In this document: piece after piece, positions 19,194 to 27,392 of the stretch
Position numbering within the stretch: position 1 is the first letter of the stretch
Layout: every line of letters starts with the position of its first letter
DNA from: Blattabacterium cuenoti
GTDB lineage: Bacteria; Bacteroidota; Bacteroidia; Flavobacteriales; Blattabacteriaceae
Reading direction: 5' to 3'
Length of the DNA: 64,000 bases
NCBI RefSeq assembly: GCF_014252435.1
Contig: NZ_CP059220.1
Coordinates: 186,001-250,000, forward strand
Translations under genes and position numbers: made by a program
Notes under the pieces: model-generated
Told to the model about the DNA's origin: nothing
Database searches by the model: none
What the model saw: only the letters and a program-made list of their open reading frames with translations

Positions 19194-19201
19194 CAAATAT
19201 A
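19194..19201 (-). promoter_or_regulatory. putative -7 box (TATATTTG) of tRNA-Lys
   Basis: Minus-strand TATATTTGC lies 21 nt before the tRNA 5' end, the spacing expected for a tRNA promoter. This supports TATATTTG as a real -7 box in this genome. Confidence 0.6.
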
Positions 19202-19223
19202 CTATAAATTTTGTGTTTTTTTT

Positions 19224-19751
19224 ATGAAAATTACTTTAATAGGATATATGGGAAGTGGAAAAACTACTATAGGTAAAATGTTATCAAAGAAATTGAATAT
19301 TAATTTTTTTGATTTAGATTCACTGATTATGAAAAAACATAAAGATTCAATTTTAAATATTTTTAATAAAAAAGGAGAATATTTTTTTCGAAAAGAAGAA
19401 AATTTAACACTTAGAAAATTTATCAAAAAAACAAAACAATATATATTGTCTGTTGGAGGAGGGACACCTTGCTATTTTAACAATATATATTTGTTAAATA
19501 AATATTCAATTACTTTTTATTTAAAATCGGATTGTTATACTTTATTTAAAAGATTATTTTCAGAGAACCAAACGCGACCCTTAATTTATCATTTAAACAA
19601 AAATGAATTATTTCAGTTTATCATGAAAAATTTATATAAAAGAATTGATTTTTATGAAAAATCACATGAAACAATTAACATTGTAAAAAAATCAAAAAAA
19701 GAAATCATTTATAATATTTTTAATATTATACAAAATAATTATTCGTCCTGA
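19224..19751 (+). CDS. aroK: shikimate kinase
   Basis: Phosphorylates shikimate with ATP; with aroA it supplies chorismate for the trp operon. The start at 19224 ('MKITLIGYMGSGKTTIGK') is chosen because an earlier in-frame Met lies inside tRNA-Lys and the Walker A loop is normally at residues 8-17. 'FFDLDSLI' gives the shikimate-binding Asp and 'LSVGGGTPCY' the Gly-rich shikimate site. 'NQTRPLI' is the lid Arg. 175 aa. Its stop shares a base with the tilS ATG. Confidence 0.94.
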   Translation: MKITLIGYMGSGKTTIGKMLSKKLNINFFDLDSLIMKKHKDSILNIFNKKGEYFFRKEENLTLRKFIKKTKQYILSVGGGTPCYFNNIYLLNKYSITFYLKSDCYTLFKRLFSENQTRPLIYHLNKNELFQFIMKNLYKRIDFYEKSHETINIVKKSKKEIIYNIFNIIQNNYSS

Positions 19752-21094
19752 TGAACAAACGTTTTGTGCTAGAAATAGAAAAATTTTTTTTTAACAAGAA
19801 ACCAGAAAGCATAGGTGTATCCGTAAGTAGTGGAATGGATAGTATGGTATTAATCCATTTACTTATGGAATGTTTAGACATAGATCATTTAGAAGTCATT
19901 CATTGTAATTTTCAATTAAGAGGAATAGAATCCGATCAAGACGAATTTTTTATTCGAAATTTTTGTATTAAAAAAAATATTATATGTCATGTAAAAAAGT
20001 TTCATCCTTTAGATTTTTCTAAGAAAAAAAAAATTTCATTACAAATGGCTGCTAGAAAATTAAGATATGATTGGTTTCATCAATTATTTAGACAACAATT
20101 GTATGATTATATAGCATTGGGACATCATTTAGATGATTCTATAGAAACTTTTTTTATTAATATAATGAGAGGAACAGGTTTGAAAGGTTTAAGAGGTATT
20201 TCAAAAATACAAGGAAAATTTATCCGACCTTTGTTAAATTTTACAAAAAAAGACATTTTTAATTATGCAAAAAACAACAATGTTCAATGGAGATTAGACC
20301 ATAGTAATCTATATTTTAAATATTTAAGAAATAAAATTCGATTACATTTAAAAATAATGCGTTTCTTTTCCTATTTTTCTTATAAAGGAATAAAAAAAAC
20401 CATAAAAAATATTTATGAAGAAAATTGTTTACTAGAAATAGGAATCAAAAAAATTGAAAAATCTATTACAATAGAAAAAAAAAATCATCCATTTATTTGG
20501 AAAATAAAATGTCAAGAAATCAAAAAATTACATCCTTTATCTTTATACCTATTTAAATTATTTTCTCCTTATGGATTTCATGATATGAATAGTATTAAAA
20601 ATTTGATTGAATCCTCTTCGGGAAAACAAATTATATCAAAAAAATATCGAATTATCAAAAATAGAGAATATTGGATTTTGGTATCGAATCAATTTTTTTT
20701 AGAAAAAAAAGATAGAGTATTTATTGTTACAAATGAGGAAAAAATGAATCAAAAAATAGATACACCTATGAAAATTCGATTTTTCATTCATTCTAAAAAA
20801 ATTAGGAATAATAATAAACATAAAATTATTGTAGATTTTGATAAAATTAAATACCCATTATTATTGAGAACATGGAGAATAGGAGATTTTTTTATACCTT
20901 ATAATATGATAGGGAGAAAAAAAATCAGTAAGTACTATAAGGATAGTAAATTTTCTCTTTTAGAAAAAGAACAAACATGGTTGTTAATTAATGGAAATGG
21001 AAATATTATTTGGATTATAAACAATCGATTAGATGATCGGTTTAAAATAACAAAGAATACCAAAAATTTTTTAGAAATCAGTGTAGATGATTGA
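19751..21094 (+). CDS. tilS: tRNA(Ile)-lysidine synthase
   Basis: Converts the wobble C of the CAU tRNA-Ile to lysidine so that AUA, a frequent codon in such AT-rich genomes, is read as Ile. The PP-loop is 'GVSVSSGMDSMVL' (SGGxDS with Met for Gly). 'ALGHHLDDSIETFFINIMRG' and 'RPLLNFTKKDIFNY' are family motifs, and a C-terminal TilS domain begins near residue 370 ('LLRTWRIGDFFIP'). 447 aa is normal. Overlaps aroK by one base. Confidence 0.95.
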   Translation: MNKRFVLEIEKFFFNKKPESIGVSVSSGMDSMVLIHLLMECLDIDHLEVIHCNFQLRGIESDQDEFFIRNFCIKKNIICHVKKFHPLDFSKKKKISLQMAARKLRYDWFHQLFRQQLYDYIALGHHLDDSIETFFINIMRGTGLKGLRGISKIQGKFIRPLLNFTKKDIFNYAKNNNVQWRLDHSNLYFKYLRNKIRLHLKIMRFFSYFSYKGIKKTIKNIYEENCLLEIGIKKIEKSITIEKKNHPFIWKIKCQEIKKLHPLSLYLFKLFSPYGFHDMNSIKNLIESSSGKQIISKKYRIIKNREYWILVSNQFFLEKKDRVFIVTNEEKMNQKIDTPMKIRFFIHSKKIRNNNKHKIIVDFDKIKYPLLLRTWRIGDFFIPYNMIGRKKISKYYKDSKFSLLEKEQTWLLINGNGNIIWIINNRLDDRFKITKNTKNFLEISVDD

Positions 21095-21798
21095 TTTATT
21101 TTGATATTATTATATTCAAAAAAAATAGTGATTTATTTTACTTCTTTTTATGAAAAAGATAGGGAATCTCAATAAATGCATTTTCACTCTATCAAAATCA
21201 GTGATGAAACAATCATCTCACTTTATCATTGAACTTGATACTAGTGTATTTTCAATATTCTATATTGATCATATAAATATTATTTTCCCTATAAAATAGA
21301 AATAAAAAATCATTTAGTATATATTGTAATACATACAACGTTCCCAATTTTGGATATTATGTTCATTTTATATAATACTATGGTTGAATGACAAATCAAA
21401 ACATTTCCTAAAACATAACTTACAATTGTTTTCGATATGTATTCGGATGTTTTTATAAAAAAATTAAAATTACGGAATTTTAATTTAACTTATGTATCGT
21501 GTCAAAAAAATGGGAACACATATAAGATAAATATTGTAATTATTGACAATAATTTTTTACAAAAAAAGGAACTATATGTTAGGATTATAAAATATATATA
21601 AAAAATTAAAGGATTTAACATAATCCAAATTTTTATTCTATGTATATTTCAAAGTTTACTATGAAATGAATTCTTTATAAAGGAGTATTCCATAGATATC
21701 AATTTGAATGGATGTAGATCAATCATGTACAATACTTTACCAATAAAACGTATTCTATTTTTAGTAGAAACAATGAAAGAATTTGAAAAATATTTTTC
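21095..21798. other. 704-bp intergenic region without a recognisable gene
   Basis: AT-rich and dense in stops. Short codon-like stretches can be read on the plus strand (around 21160-21290 and 21670-21798, the latter just before yggS), which suggests a decayed gene on that strand, but I could not assign a family. No tRNA, RNase P or tmRNA signature is visible. Confidence 0.5.
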
Positions 21799-22446
21799 AT
21801 GAATCATTTTATAGAAAACAATTTTTCATATATTAAAAAATCGATACCTAAATGGGTCAAAATTTTAGTTGTATCTAAAAATCAAGATATTTTTTCTATA
21901 AAAAAATTATATCAAATAGGACATAGGGATTTTGGAGAAAATTACGTTCAAGAAATGTTGAAAAAATATAAAAAATTACCTAAAGATATTCGATGGCATA
22001 TGATTGGTAGAATTCAAAGTAATAAGTTAAAACATATCATTCCTTTTATTCATCTTATTCATAGTGTACAAAAATTTGAACATATTGAAATCATAAATAA
22101 AATTGGATTAAAATACAATAGAGTCATTCATTGTCTTTTACAAATAAAGATAGGTGAAGAACCGAGTAAATCTGGTATTACCAATCATGAAGCTATCTAT
22201 ATTCTAGAAAAAATAATGAATATGAAAAATATAAAAATAAAAGGTTTAATGGGTATGTCATCCTTTCATGAAAATATGGAAAAGATATATGAAGAATTTG
22301 TATTTTTACAAAAACTGTATAATTTTTACAAAAAACGATTCCAATTCAATATTCTTTCTATGGGTATGAGTCGCGATTATAATATAGCTATAAAATGCGG
22401 AAGTACAATGATTCGATTAGGTACTTCAATTTTTCGAAAAAATTAA
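21799..22446 (+). CDS. yggS: YggS-family pyridoxal-phosphate homeostasis protein
   Basis: Single-domain PLP-binding barrel related to the alanine racemase fold, involved in vitamin B6 and amino-acid homeostasis. The PLP Lys is in 'ILVVSKNQD'. 'GENYVQEMLKKYKKL', 'RWHMIGRIQSNKLKHI', 'IKIGEEPSKSGI', 'IKGLMGMSSF' and 'LSMGMSRDYNIAIKCGST' are hallmark segments. 215 aa is normal. Shares its stop (TTAA) with the convergent trpA. Confidence 0.95.
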   Translation: MNHFIENNFSYIKKSIPKWVKILVVSKNQDIFSIKKLYQIGHRDFGENYVQEMLKKYKKLPKDIRWHMIGRIQSNKLKHIIPFIHLIHSVQKFEHIEIINKIGLKYNRVIHCLLQIKIGEEPSKSGITNHEAIYILEKIMNMKNIKIKGLMGMSSFHENMEKIYEEFVFLQKLYNFYKKRFQFNILSMGMSRDYNIAIKCGSTMIRLGTSIFRKN

Positions 22447-23219
22447 TTTATGAATTGGATAGAATGAATATATTTTTTGATACTTTTTTCTAAGTTTTTT
22501 TTATCTAATGATTTTATAAAATCACTTCCTATAATACCTCCATTTGCGTATTTACATGATAATTCAAAAGTGTATTTATTTTTTATTCCAAATCCAATTA
22601 ATTTTGGTTTTTTAATTGAAAGTTTTTTGATACGTTGAAAAAAGGATAATTGTTGTTCTCCAAAAAAATCGATTTCTCCTGTTATGGAACTAGAAGATAC
22701 TAAATATAAAAATCCATTCGTTATATGATCTAAAAAAAGGATTCTTGTATTATTTGTTTGGGGTGTAATTAAAAAAATTATAGATAACGAATATTTTTGA
22801 AATAATTGTTGATACTTATCTAAATAAATTTCATATGGAAGATCCGGTATTATTAATCCAGAAATTGCTAATTCATTACATTTCTTCAAAAAAATTTCCA
22901 CTCCAAATTGGTAAATTTGATTGAAACATCCCATAAGAATAATAGGTAATTTGATTTCTTGTTTTACACTTGTTAGCTGTTCGAATAATAAAGAAACATT
23001 CATTCCATTTTTCAACGAAATTTGATTACTTTTTTGTATAATCTTTCCATCTACTAAAGAATCGGAATAAGGAATTCCTATTTCGATTAAATCAACATTA
23101 AGATTTTGCAATATGTTCAAAATTTTGTCAGTGCTATTTATATCAGGGTATCCGGCTGTATAATAAATACATAATATTTGTTTTTTTTTTGTTTGAAATA
23201 ATTCATGTAATCGGTTCAT
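22443..23219 (-). CDS. trpA: tryptophan synthase alpha chain
   Basis: Cleaves indole-glycerol phosphate to indole, which is channelled to TrpB. The catalytic Glu and Asp are in 'VDLIEIGIPYSDSLVDG'. 'QFGVEIFLKKC', 'LIIPDLPYE' and 'FGIKNKYTFELSC' are family segments. 258 aa. Its start overlaps the end of trpB by 17 nt. Last gene of the trp operon. Confidence 0.95.
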   Translation of the reverse strand: MNRLHELFQTKKKQILCIYYTAGYPDINSTDKILNILQNLNVDLIEIGIPYSDSLVDGKIIQKSNQISLKNGMNVSLLFEQLTSVKQEIKLPIILMGCFNQIYQFGVEIFLKKCNELAISGLIIPDLPYEIYLDKYQQLFQKYSLSIIFLITPQTNNTRILFLDHITNGFLYLVSSSSITGEIDFFGEQQLSFFQRIKKLSIKKPKLIGFGIKNKYTFELSCKYANGGIIGSDFIKSLDKKNLEKSIKKYIHSIQFIN

Positions 23220-24405
23220 GATTCAAAAAATTTTTATTCATAAATTGATTATATACATTAATATCTTTGTCACCTCTTCCAGATAAAGTAATAATAACTA
23301 TCTCATTTTTTTTAAAAAATATTTTTTTTAATGCGGATAATGCATGTGCACTTTCTAATGCAGGAATTATTCCTTCTAATTTCATTAATTCAAATCCAGC
23401 TTGTAAAGCTTCATTATCTGTAGAATGCAAGAATTTTACTCTTTTTTTCATAAAAAGATCAGCATGCATAGGTCCAATTCCTGGGTAATCTAGTCCTGGT
23501 GATATAGAATAAGTAGGGAGTACTTGACCGTCTTGATTTTGTAACACAAAAGTCATACTTCCATGTAAAATTCCTTTAGACCCACAAAAAATAGTCGCTG
23601 CTGTTTTTTTTGTATGTATTCCTAAACCTGCAGCTTCTACTGCTAATAATTTTACTTTTTTATTATCTAAATAATGATAAAAAGATCCAGCTGCATTACT
23701 TCCACCTCCTATACAACTAATAATATAATTTGGATATATAATTCCTTTTTTTTTCAATTGTATTTTTATTTCTTCACTTATAATGGATTGTAAATCAGAA
23801 ACAATCATAGGATAAGGATGAGGTCCAACTGTCGATCCAATTAAATAATAACTTTCCGGATTGTTGATCCAATAACGGATAGATTCATTTACCGCATCTT
23901 TTAAAGTTTTACTGCCACTATAAACTGGAATAACTTTTGCACCTAAAGACTTCATTATAAGGACATTAGAGTATTGTCTATGCATATCAATCTCTCCCAT
24001 GAATATCATACATTCCAAATTCATTAAAGAACATGTAGTGGCAACTGCTATTCCATGCTGTCCAGCTCCTGTTTCAGCTATAATTTTTTTTTTCCCTAAT
24101 TTCTTAGCTAATAAACTTTGTCCTATTGCATTATTAATCTTATGAGACCCTGTATGATTTAAATCTTCTCTTTTAAGATATATTTTGGCATTATATCTTT
24201 TAGAATATGTCTTACAAAAAAAAAGTGGAGTTGGTCTTCCCACATAATTTTTTAATATTTTTCTGTATATTTTTTGAAATTCAATATCTTTTTGATAAAT
24301 ATTATATTTTTCTTCTAGTTCATTAATATTATCTCGAAGCATCTCTGGAATAAAAGAGCCTCCAAATTCTCCATAAAATCCATTTTTATTTCTTTTCGAA
24401 AACAT
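23203..24405 (-). CDS. trpB: tryptophan synthase beta chain
   Basis: PLP enzyme that condenses indole with serine to make tryptophan. The PLP Lys is in 'HTGSHKINNAIGQ'. 'KREDLN', 'AETGAGQHGIAVAT', the phosphate loop 'GGGSNAAG' and 'ILHGSMTFVLQ' are classical TrpB1 motifs. 400 aa is normal. Seven-bp gap after trpF. Confidence 0.97.
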   Translation of the reverse strand: MFSKRNKNGFYGEFGGSFIPEMLRDNINELEEKYNIYQKDIEFQKIYRKILKNYVGRPTPLFFCKTYSKRYNAKIYLKREDLNHTGSHKINNAIGQSLLAKKLGKKKIIAETGAGQHGIAVATTCSLMNLECMIFMGEIDMHRQYSNVLIMKSLGAKVIPVYSGSKTLKDAVNESIRYWINNPESYYLIGSTVGPHPYPMIVSDLQSIISEEIKIQLKKKGIIYPNYIISCIGGGSNAAGSFYHYLDNKKVKLLAVEAAGLGIHTKKTAATIFCGSKGILHGSMTFVLQNQDGQVLPTYSISPGLDYPGIGPMHADLFMKKRVKFLHSTDNEALQAGFELMKLEGIIPALESAHALSALKKIFFKKNEIVIITLSGRGDKDINVYNQFMNKNFLNHEPIT

Positions 24406-24411
24406 ACTTTA

Positions 24412-25023
24412 TCAATTTTTTATATTGTTTATAAAAATTTTTAAAATTTTTTCATTTTTATTACCTGGAAATATTTCAAATCGACTATTAACATCAATTC
24501 CAAATATTTTTGGATGGGAAATGCTTCTTATCTTTTCACAATCTTCTAATCCAATTCCTCCACTCAAAAAAAATGGAATTTCAAAATTATATTCCTCCAA
24601 TTTTCTCCATTGAAATTGATGCCCACTTCCACCATTATTATCAAATAAAAAGTACGAACAGAAAGGAATATAATTTGAAATATTTTTAAAAGAAAAAGAA
24701 TTATGAATTTTGAAACTTTTAATGATTTTTATGTTTTTTTGAAAAAATTTTTCACAAAAAGAATAGCTTACATTTCCATGTAATTGAATAAAATTTAGTT
24801 TCTGTTCGTTGTATATTTTCAATATATATTGTTCATTTTCATGAATAAAAACTCCTACTTTTGATATTTTATCCGATAATTTGGGAATATTAAAATTTTT
24901 TCCTACAAATCTAGGAGATTTAGGAGAGAACAAAAAACCCATAAAATCAGGAAATAAATTCGAAATTTTTTCTATGTTATATTTTACTCCGCAAACTTTT
25001 ATTTTTAGTATTTTTGATTTCAT
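24412..25023 (-). CDS. trpF: phosphoribosylanthranilate isomerase
   Basis: Third step of tryptophan synthesis. The catalytic Cys is in 'IKVCGVKYN', and 'FIQLHG', 'DNNGGSGHQFQW' (catalytic Asp region) and 'FFLSGGIG' complete the barrel signature. 203 aa. Starting at the first Met gives a 47-nt overlap with trpC, long for this operon. No later Met fits, because the next lies after the catalytic Cys. Confidence 0.93.
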   Translation of the reverse strand: MKSKILKIKVCGVKYNIEKISNLFPDFMGFLFSPKSPRFVGKNFNIPKLSDKISKVGVFIHENEQYILKIYNEQKLNFIQLHGNVSYSFCEKFFQKNIKIIKSFKIHNSFSFKNISNYIPFCSYFLFDNNGGSGHQFQWRKLEEYNFEIPFFLSGGIGLEDCEKIRSISHPKIFGIDVNSRFEIFPGNKNEKILKIFINNIKN

Positions 25024-25810
25024 TTTTTTTTTGCATTAAAAAAGTAATAAAATTTTGACAAAATACTCCTGGATCTTTTTTTTTCATAAAAAATTCTCCA
25101 ATAAGAAATCCCTGAAATCCATTTTTTTCTAATGTGATAATGTCATATATACTATCAATACCACTTTCTGCTATTTTTATATAATGTTTAGGAATTTTTG
25201 AGCATAGTTTGAAACTACCATTTTTATCCACTTCAAAATTATTTAAATTCCTATTGTTTATACCTATCATATCTATATGATTCGTTATTTTTTCTATTTC
25301 ATGTTCTTCATGAATCTCAAGAATTACTTCTAATCCGATTCTTTTTGCAAAATATGATAAATGTTCTATTTTTTTTTTTTCTAAAATTTTTGCAATTAGT
25401 AAAATAACATCAGATCCTATAGATTTTGATTCTAATATTTGATATTCATCAATAATAAAATCTTTTCTTAACAAAGGTATAGAAACTAATGAACGAGATC
25501 TTTTCATGTTTTCATCTTTTCCTAAAAAAAAATAGTAATCAGTCAGTACTGATATTCCACTTACACCTGCTTTCTCATAATTTTTAATAATATCATTTAA
25601 AGAAGCCTTATGATTAATTATTCCTCTAGAAGGTGATTTTAATTTAAATTCAGCAATCACTCCGTTTTCACTATTTTTTAAATTTTCTTTTAAAGAAAAA
25701 ATTTTTCTTTCAAAAAAAGAAGATTTTTCTAATGTTTTGATAGGAAAAAGAATTTTTTTATTTTGAACTTCTTTCTTTTTGAAAGATATAATTCGATCTA
25801 GCAAATTCAT
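24977..25810 (-). CDS. trpC: indole-3-glycerol-phosphate synthase
   Basis: Closes the indole ring from CdRP. 'GVIAEFKLKSPSRGII' carries the catalytic Lys and Ser. 'LLRKDFIIDEYQI', 'IGINNRNL' and 'IAESGI' are barrel motifs. The last roughly 15 residues overlap trpF in another frame. 277 aa. Its ATG overlaps the trpD stop by 4 nt. Confidence 0.95.
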   Translation of the reverse strand: MNLLDRIISFKKKEVQNKKILFPIKTLEKSSFFERKIFSLKENLKNSENGVIAEFKLKSPSRGIINHKASLNDIIKNYEKAGVSGISVLTDYYFFLGKDENMKRSRSLVSIPLLRKDFIIDEYQILESKSIGSDVILLIAKILEKKKIEHLSYFAKRIGLEVILEIHEEHEIEKITNHIDMIGINNRNLNNFEVDKNGSFKLCSKIPKHYIKIAESGIDSIYDIITLEKNGFQGFLIGEFFMKKKDPGVFCQNFITFLMQKKNEIKNTKNKSLRSKI

Positions 25811-26808
25811 TTATCTAATAATTTTTTCAAAACATTTTTAGCATTTCCACTTTTTAAAGAATATTTCGCTTTTTCATAATTAATTTCAAATGTTTTTTTA
25901 TTAATTAAACTCAATGCAAATGTTGCATTGATTAATGCAACTTCATTTTGTGTGAAAGTCCCATTACCAGATAATATACTCATGAACATTCGTTTATTTT
26001 CTTCTATATTGTTTCCACATTTTAATTCATAAGGATTGATTCTTATTTTACTTTTGCTTATGGATAATAAGTTATTTAAAGAAATAAAACTTTCTCCGAA
26101 TGAAGAATAATACTTGATTGCGCTTGTTAATGTTATTTCATCATAACCATCTAAACTATGAACAATAGCATAATTATTATTCATATTTTGATATATATAA
26201 TAATATATTCTTGCTAATTCTAAATTATTTACTCCTAATAATTGATTTTTGGGAAAACCAGGATTTAATAAAGGACCAAGTGAATTAAAAATAGTTTTTA
26301 TTCCTAATTTTTTTCTAATATTGGTTATCCTATCTAAAATAGGATGAAATAAAGGAGCATGTAAGTAACAAAAACCAAACTGATTTAATTGTCTTTTCAA
26401 AGTATCTTCTTTATTAGTAAATACATATCCTAATTCTTTCATAAGATCTGATGAACCCATTATAGATGAAGATCCATAATTTCCATGTTTGATTACTTTT
26501 ACTCCTGTTCCAGCTACAATAAAACATGCTAAAGTGGAAATATTGAATGTATTTTTTCCATCTCCTCCTGTTCCTACAATGTCAACAGCATTAAATTCTT
26601 TTAAATCTATTTTAATAGATAATTGCATTATTGATTTTTTAAATCCTAATATTTCTTCTACAGTAGGATTTCTCATATTATATATAGAAATAATCGATGA
26701 AATTTGATATTCATTGATTTTTCCTTTGGATAATTCTGTAATTAATTTCTCAGATTCATATTTTGTTAAAGTTTTTCCCAAAAAAAGATATTCTAATATT
26801 TTATTCAT
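25807..26808 (-). CDS. trpD: anthranilate phosphoribosyltransferase
   Basis: Transfers phosphoribose from PRPP to anthranilate. 'VDIVGTGGDGKNTFNIST' is the PRPP/anthranilate site, with 'KHGNYGSSSIMGSSDLM' following. An open frame extends upstream into trpG, but I start at 26808 ('MNKILEYLFLGKTL'), where ATG overlaps the trpG TGA by 4 nt and the length (333 aa) fits the family. Confidence 0.95.
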   Translation of the reverse strand: MNKILEYLFLGKTLTKYESEKLITELSKGKINEYQISSIISIYNMRNPTVEEILGFKKSIMQLSIKIDLKEFNAVDIVGTGGDGKNTFNISTLACFIVAGTGVKVIKHGNYGSSSIMGSSDLMKELGYVFTNKEDTLKRQLNQFGFCYLHAPLFHPILDRITNIRKKLGIKTIFNSLGPLLNPGFPKNQLLGVNNLELARIYYYIYQNMNNNYAIVHSLDGYDEITLTSAIKYYSSFGESFISLNNLLSISKSKIRINPYELKCGNNIEENKRMFMSILSGNGTFTQNEVALINATFALSLINKKTFEINYEKAKYSLKSGNAKNVLKKLLDK

Positions 26809-27386
26809 AATTTTTTGATATTCAACCAATTTTCTATTATTTTTTCTCCATATGGAGTTAAAATAGATTCTGGATGAAATTGGACTCCACATACATCATA
26901 TATTTTATGACGTAACGCCATAATTTCTCCTTTACTTCCAATAGCAGTAATTTGTAATTCTTTTGGAAAGTTCTTTTGAGATATCATCCAAGAATGATAA
27001 CGACCGACCTTAATTTTTTTTGGTAATTTTCTAAATAAAATTTCCTTTGAATCAATAATTTTTATAAAACTAGTTATTCCATGATATACTTTTGTTGTAT
27101 TCACCAATGTAGCTCCAAAAACTTCTCCTATAGCTTGTTGTCCCAAACAAACTCCAAATATACTTTTAGTATTAGCGAATGTTTGTATTAATGGTTTTAA
27201 AATATTTGCATCATTAGGAATTCCTGGTCCTGGTGATAATATGATTTTATCGTATTGATTCACTTCTGATAGTTCTATTTCATTATTTCTATAAACTTTT
27301 ATACAATCTTGACTCATTTTTTTTACAACATGTACAAGATTATAAGTGAAAGAATCATAATTATCCAAAATTAAAATTTTGTTCAT
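26805..27386 (-). CDS. trpG: anthranilate synthase, glutaminase subunit
   Basis: Delivers ammonia from glutamine to TrpE. 'ILILDNYDSFTYNLVH' is the start signature. The nucleophile Cys is in 'FGVCLGQQAIGEVFG', and the His/Glu pair in 'VQFHPESILT'. 193 aa, so it is a stand-alone glutaminase not fused to TrpD. Six-bp gap after trpE, 4-nt overlap with trpD. Confidence 0.96.
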   Translation of the reverse strand: MNKILILDNYDSFTYNLVHVVKKMSQDCIKVYRNNEIELSEVNQYDKIILSPGPGIPNDANILKPLIQTFANTKSIFGVCLGQQAIGEVFGATLVNTTKVYHGITSFIKIIDSKEILFRKLPKKIKVGRYHSWMISQKNFPKELQITAIGSKGEIMALRHKIYDVCGVQFHPESILTPYGEKIIENWLNIKKL

Positions 27387-27392
27387 GATACC

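Noticed and set aside
19146-19223. Longer N-terminus for aroK
   Set aside because: It would start inside tRNA-Lys and place the Walker A loop 26 residues too far in; 19224 fits the family.
19790-19850. tilS inactivation because the PP-loop reads SSGMDS instead of SGGxDS
   Set aside because: The rest of the family motifs and full length are intact, and AUA decoding makes the gene essential here, so it is most likely a tolerated substitution.
20000-22000. RNase P RNA, tmRNA or SRP RNA in the large spacers
   Set aside because: None of the conserved core sequences of these RNAs is visible in the spacers at 4.5-5.3, 21.1-21.8 or 28.9-29.6 kb.
26809-26892. Longer N-terminus for trpD
   Set aside because: It would overlap trpG by about 88 nt in another frame; the ATG at 26808 gives the usual 4-nt coupling overlap and family length.
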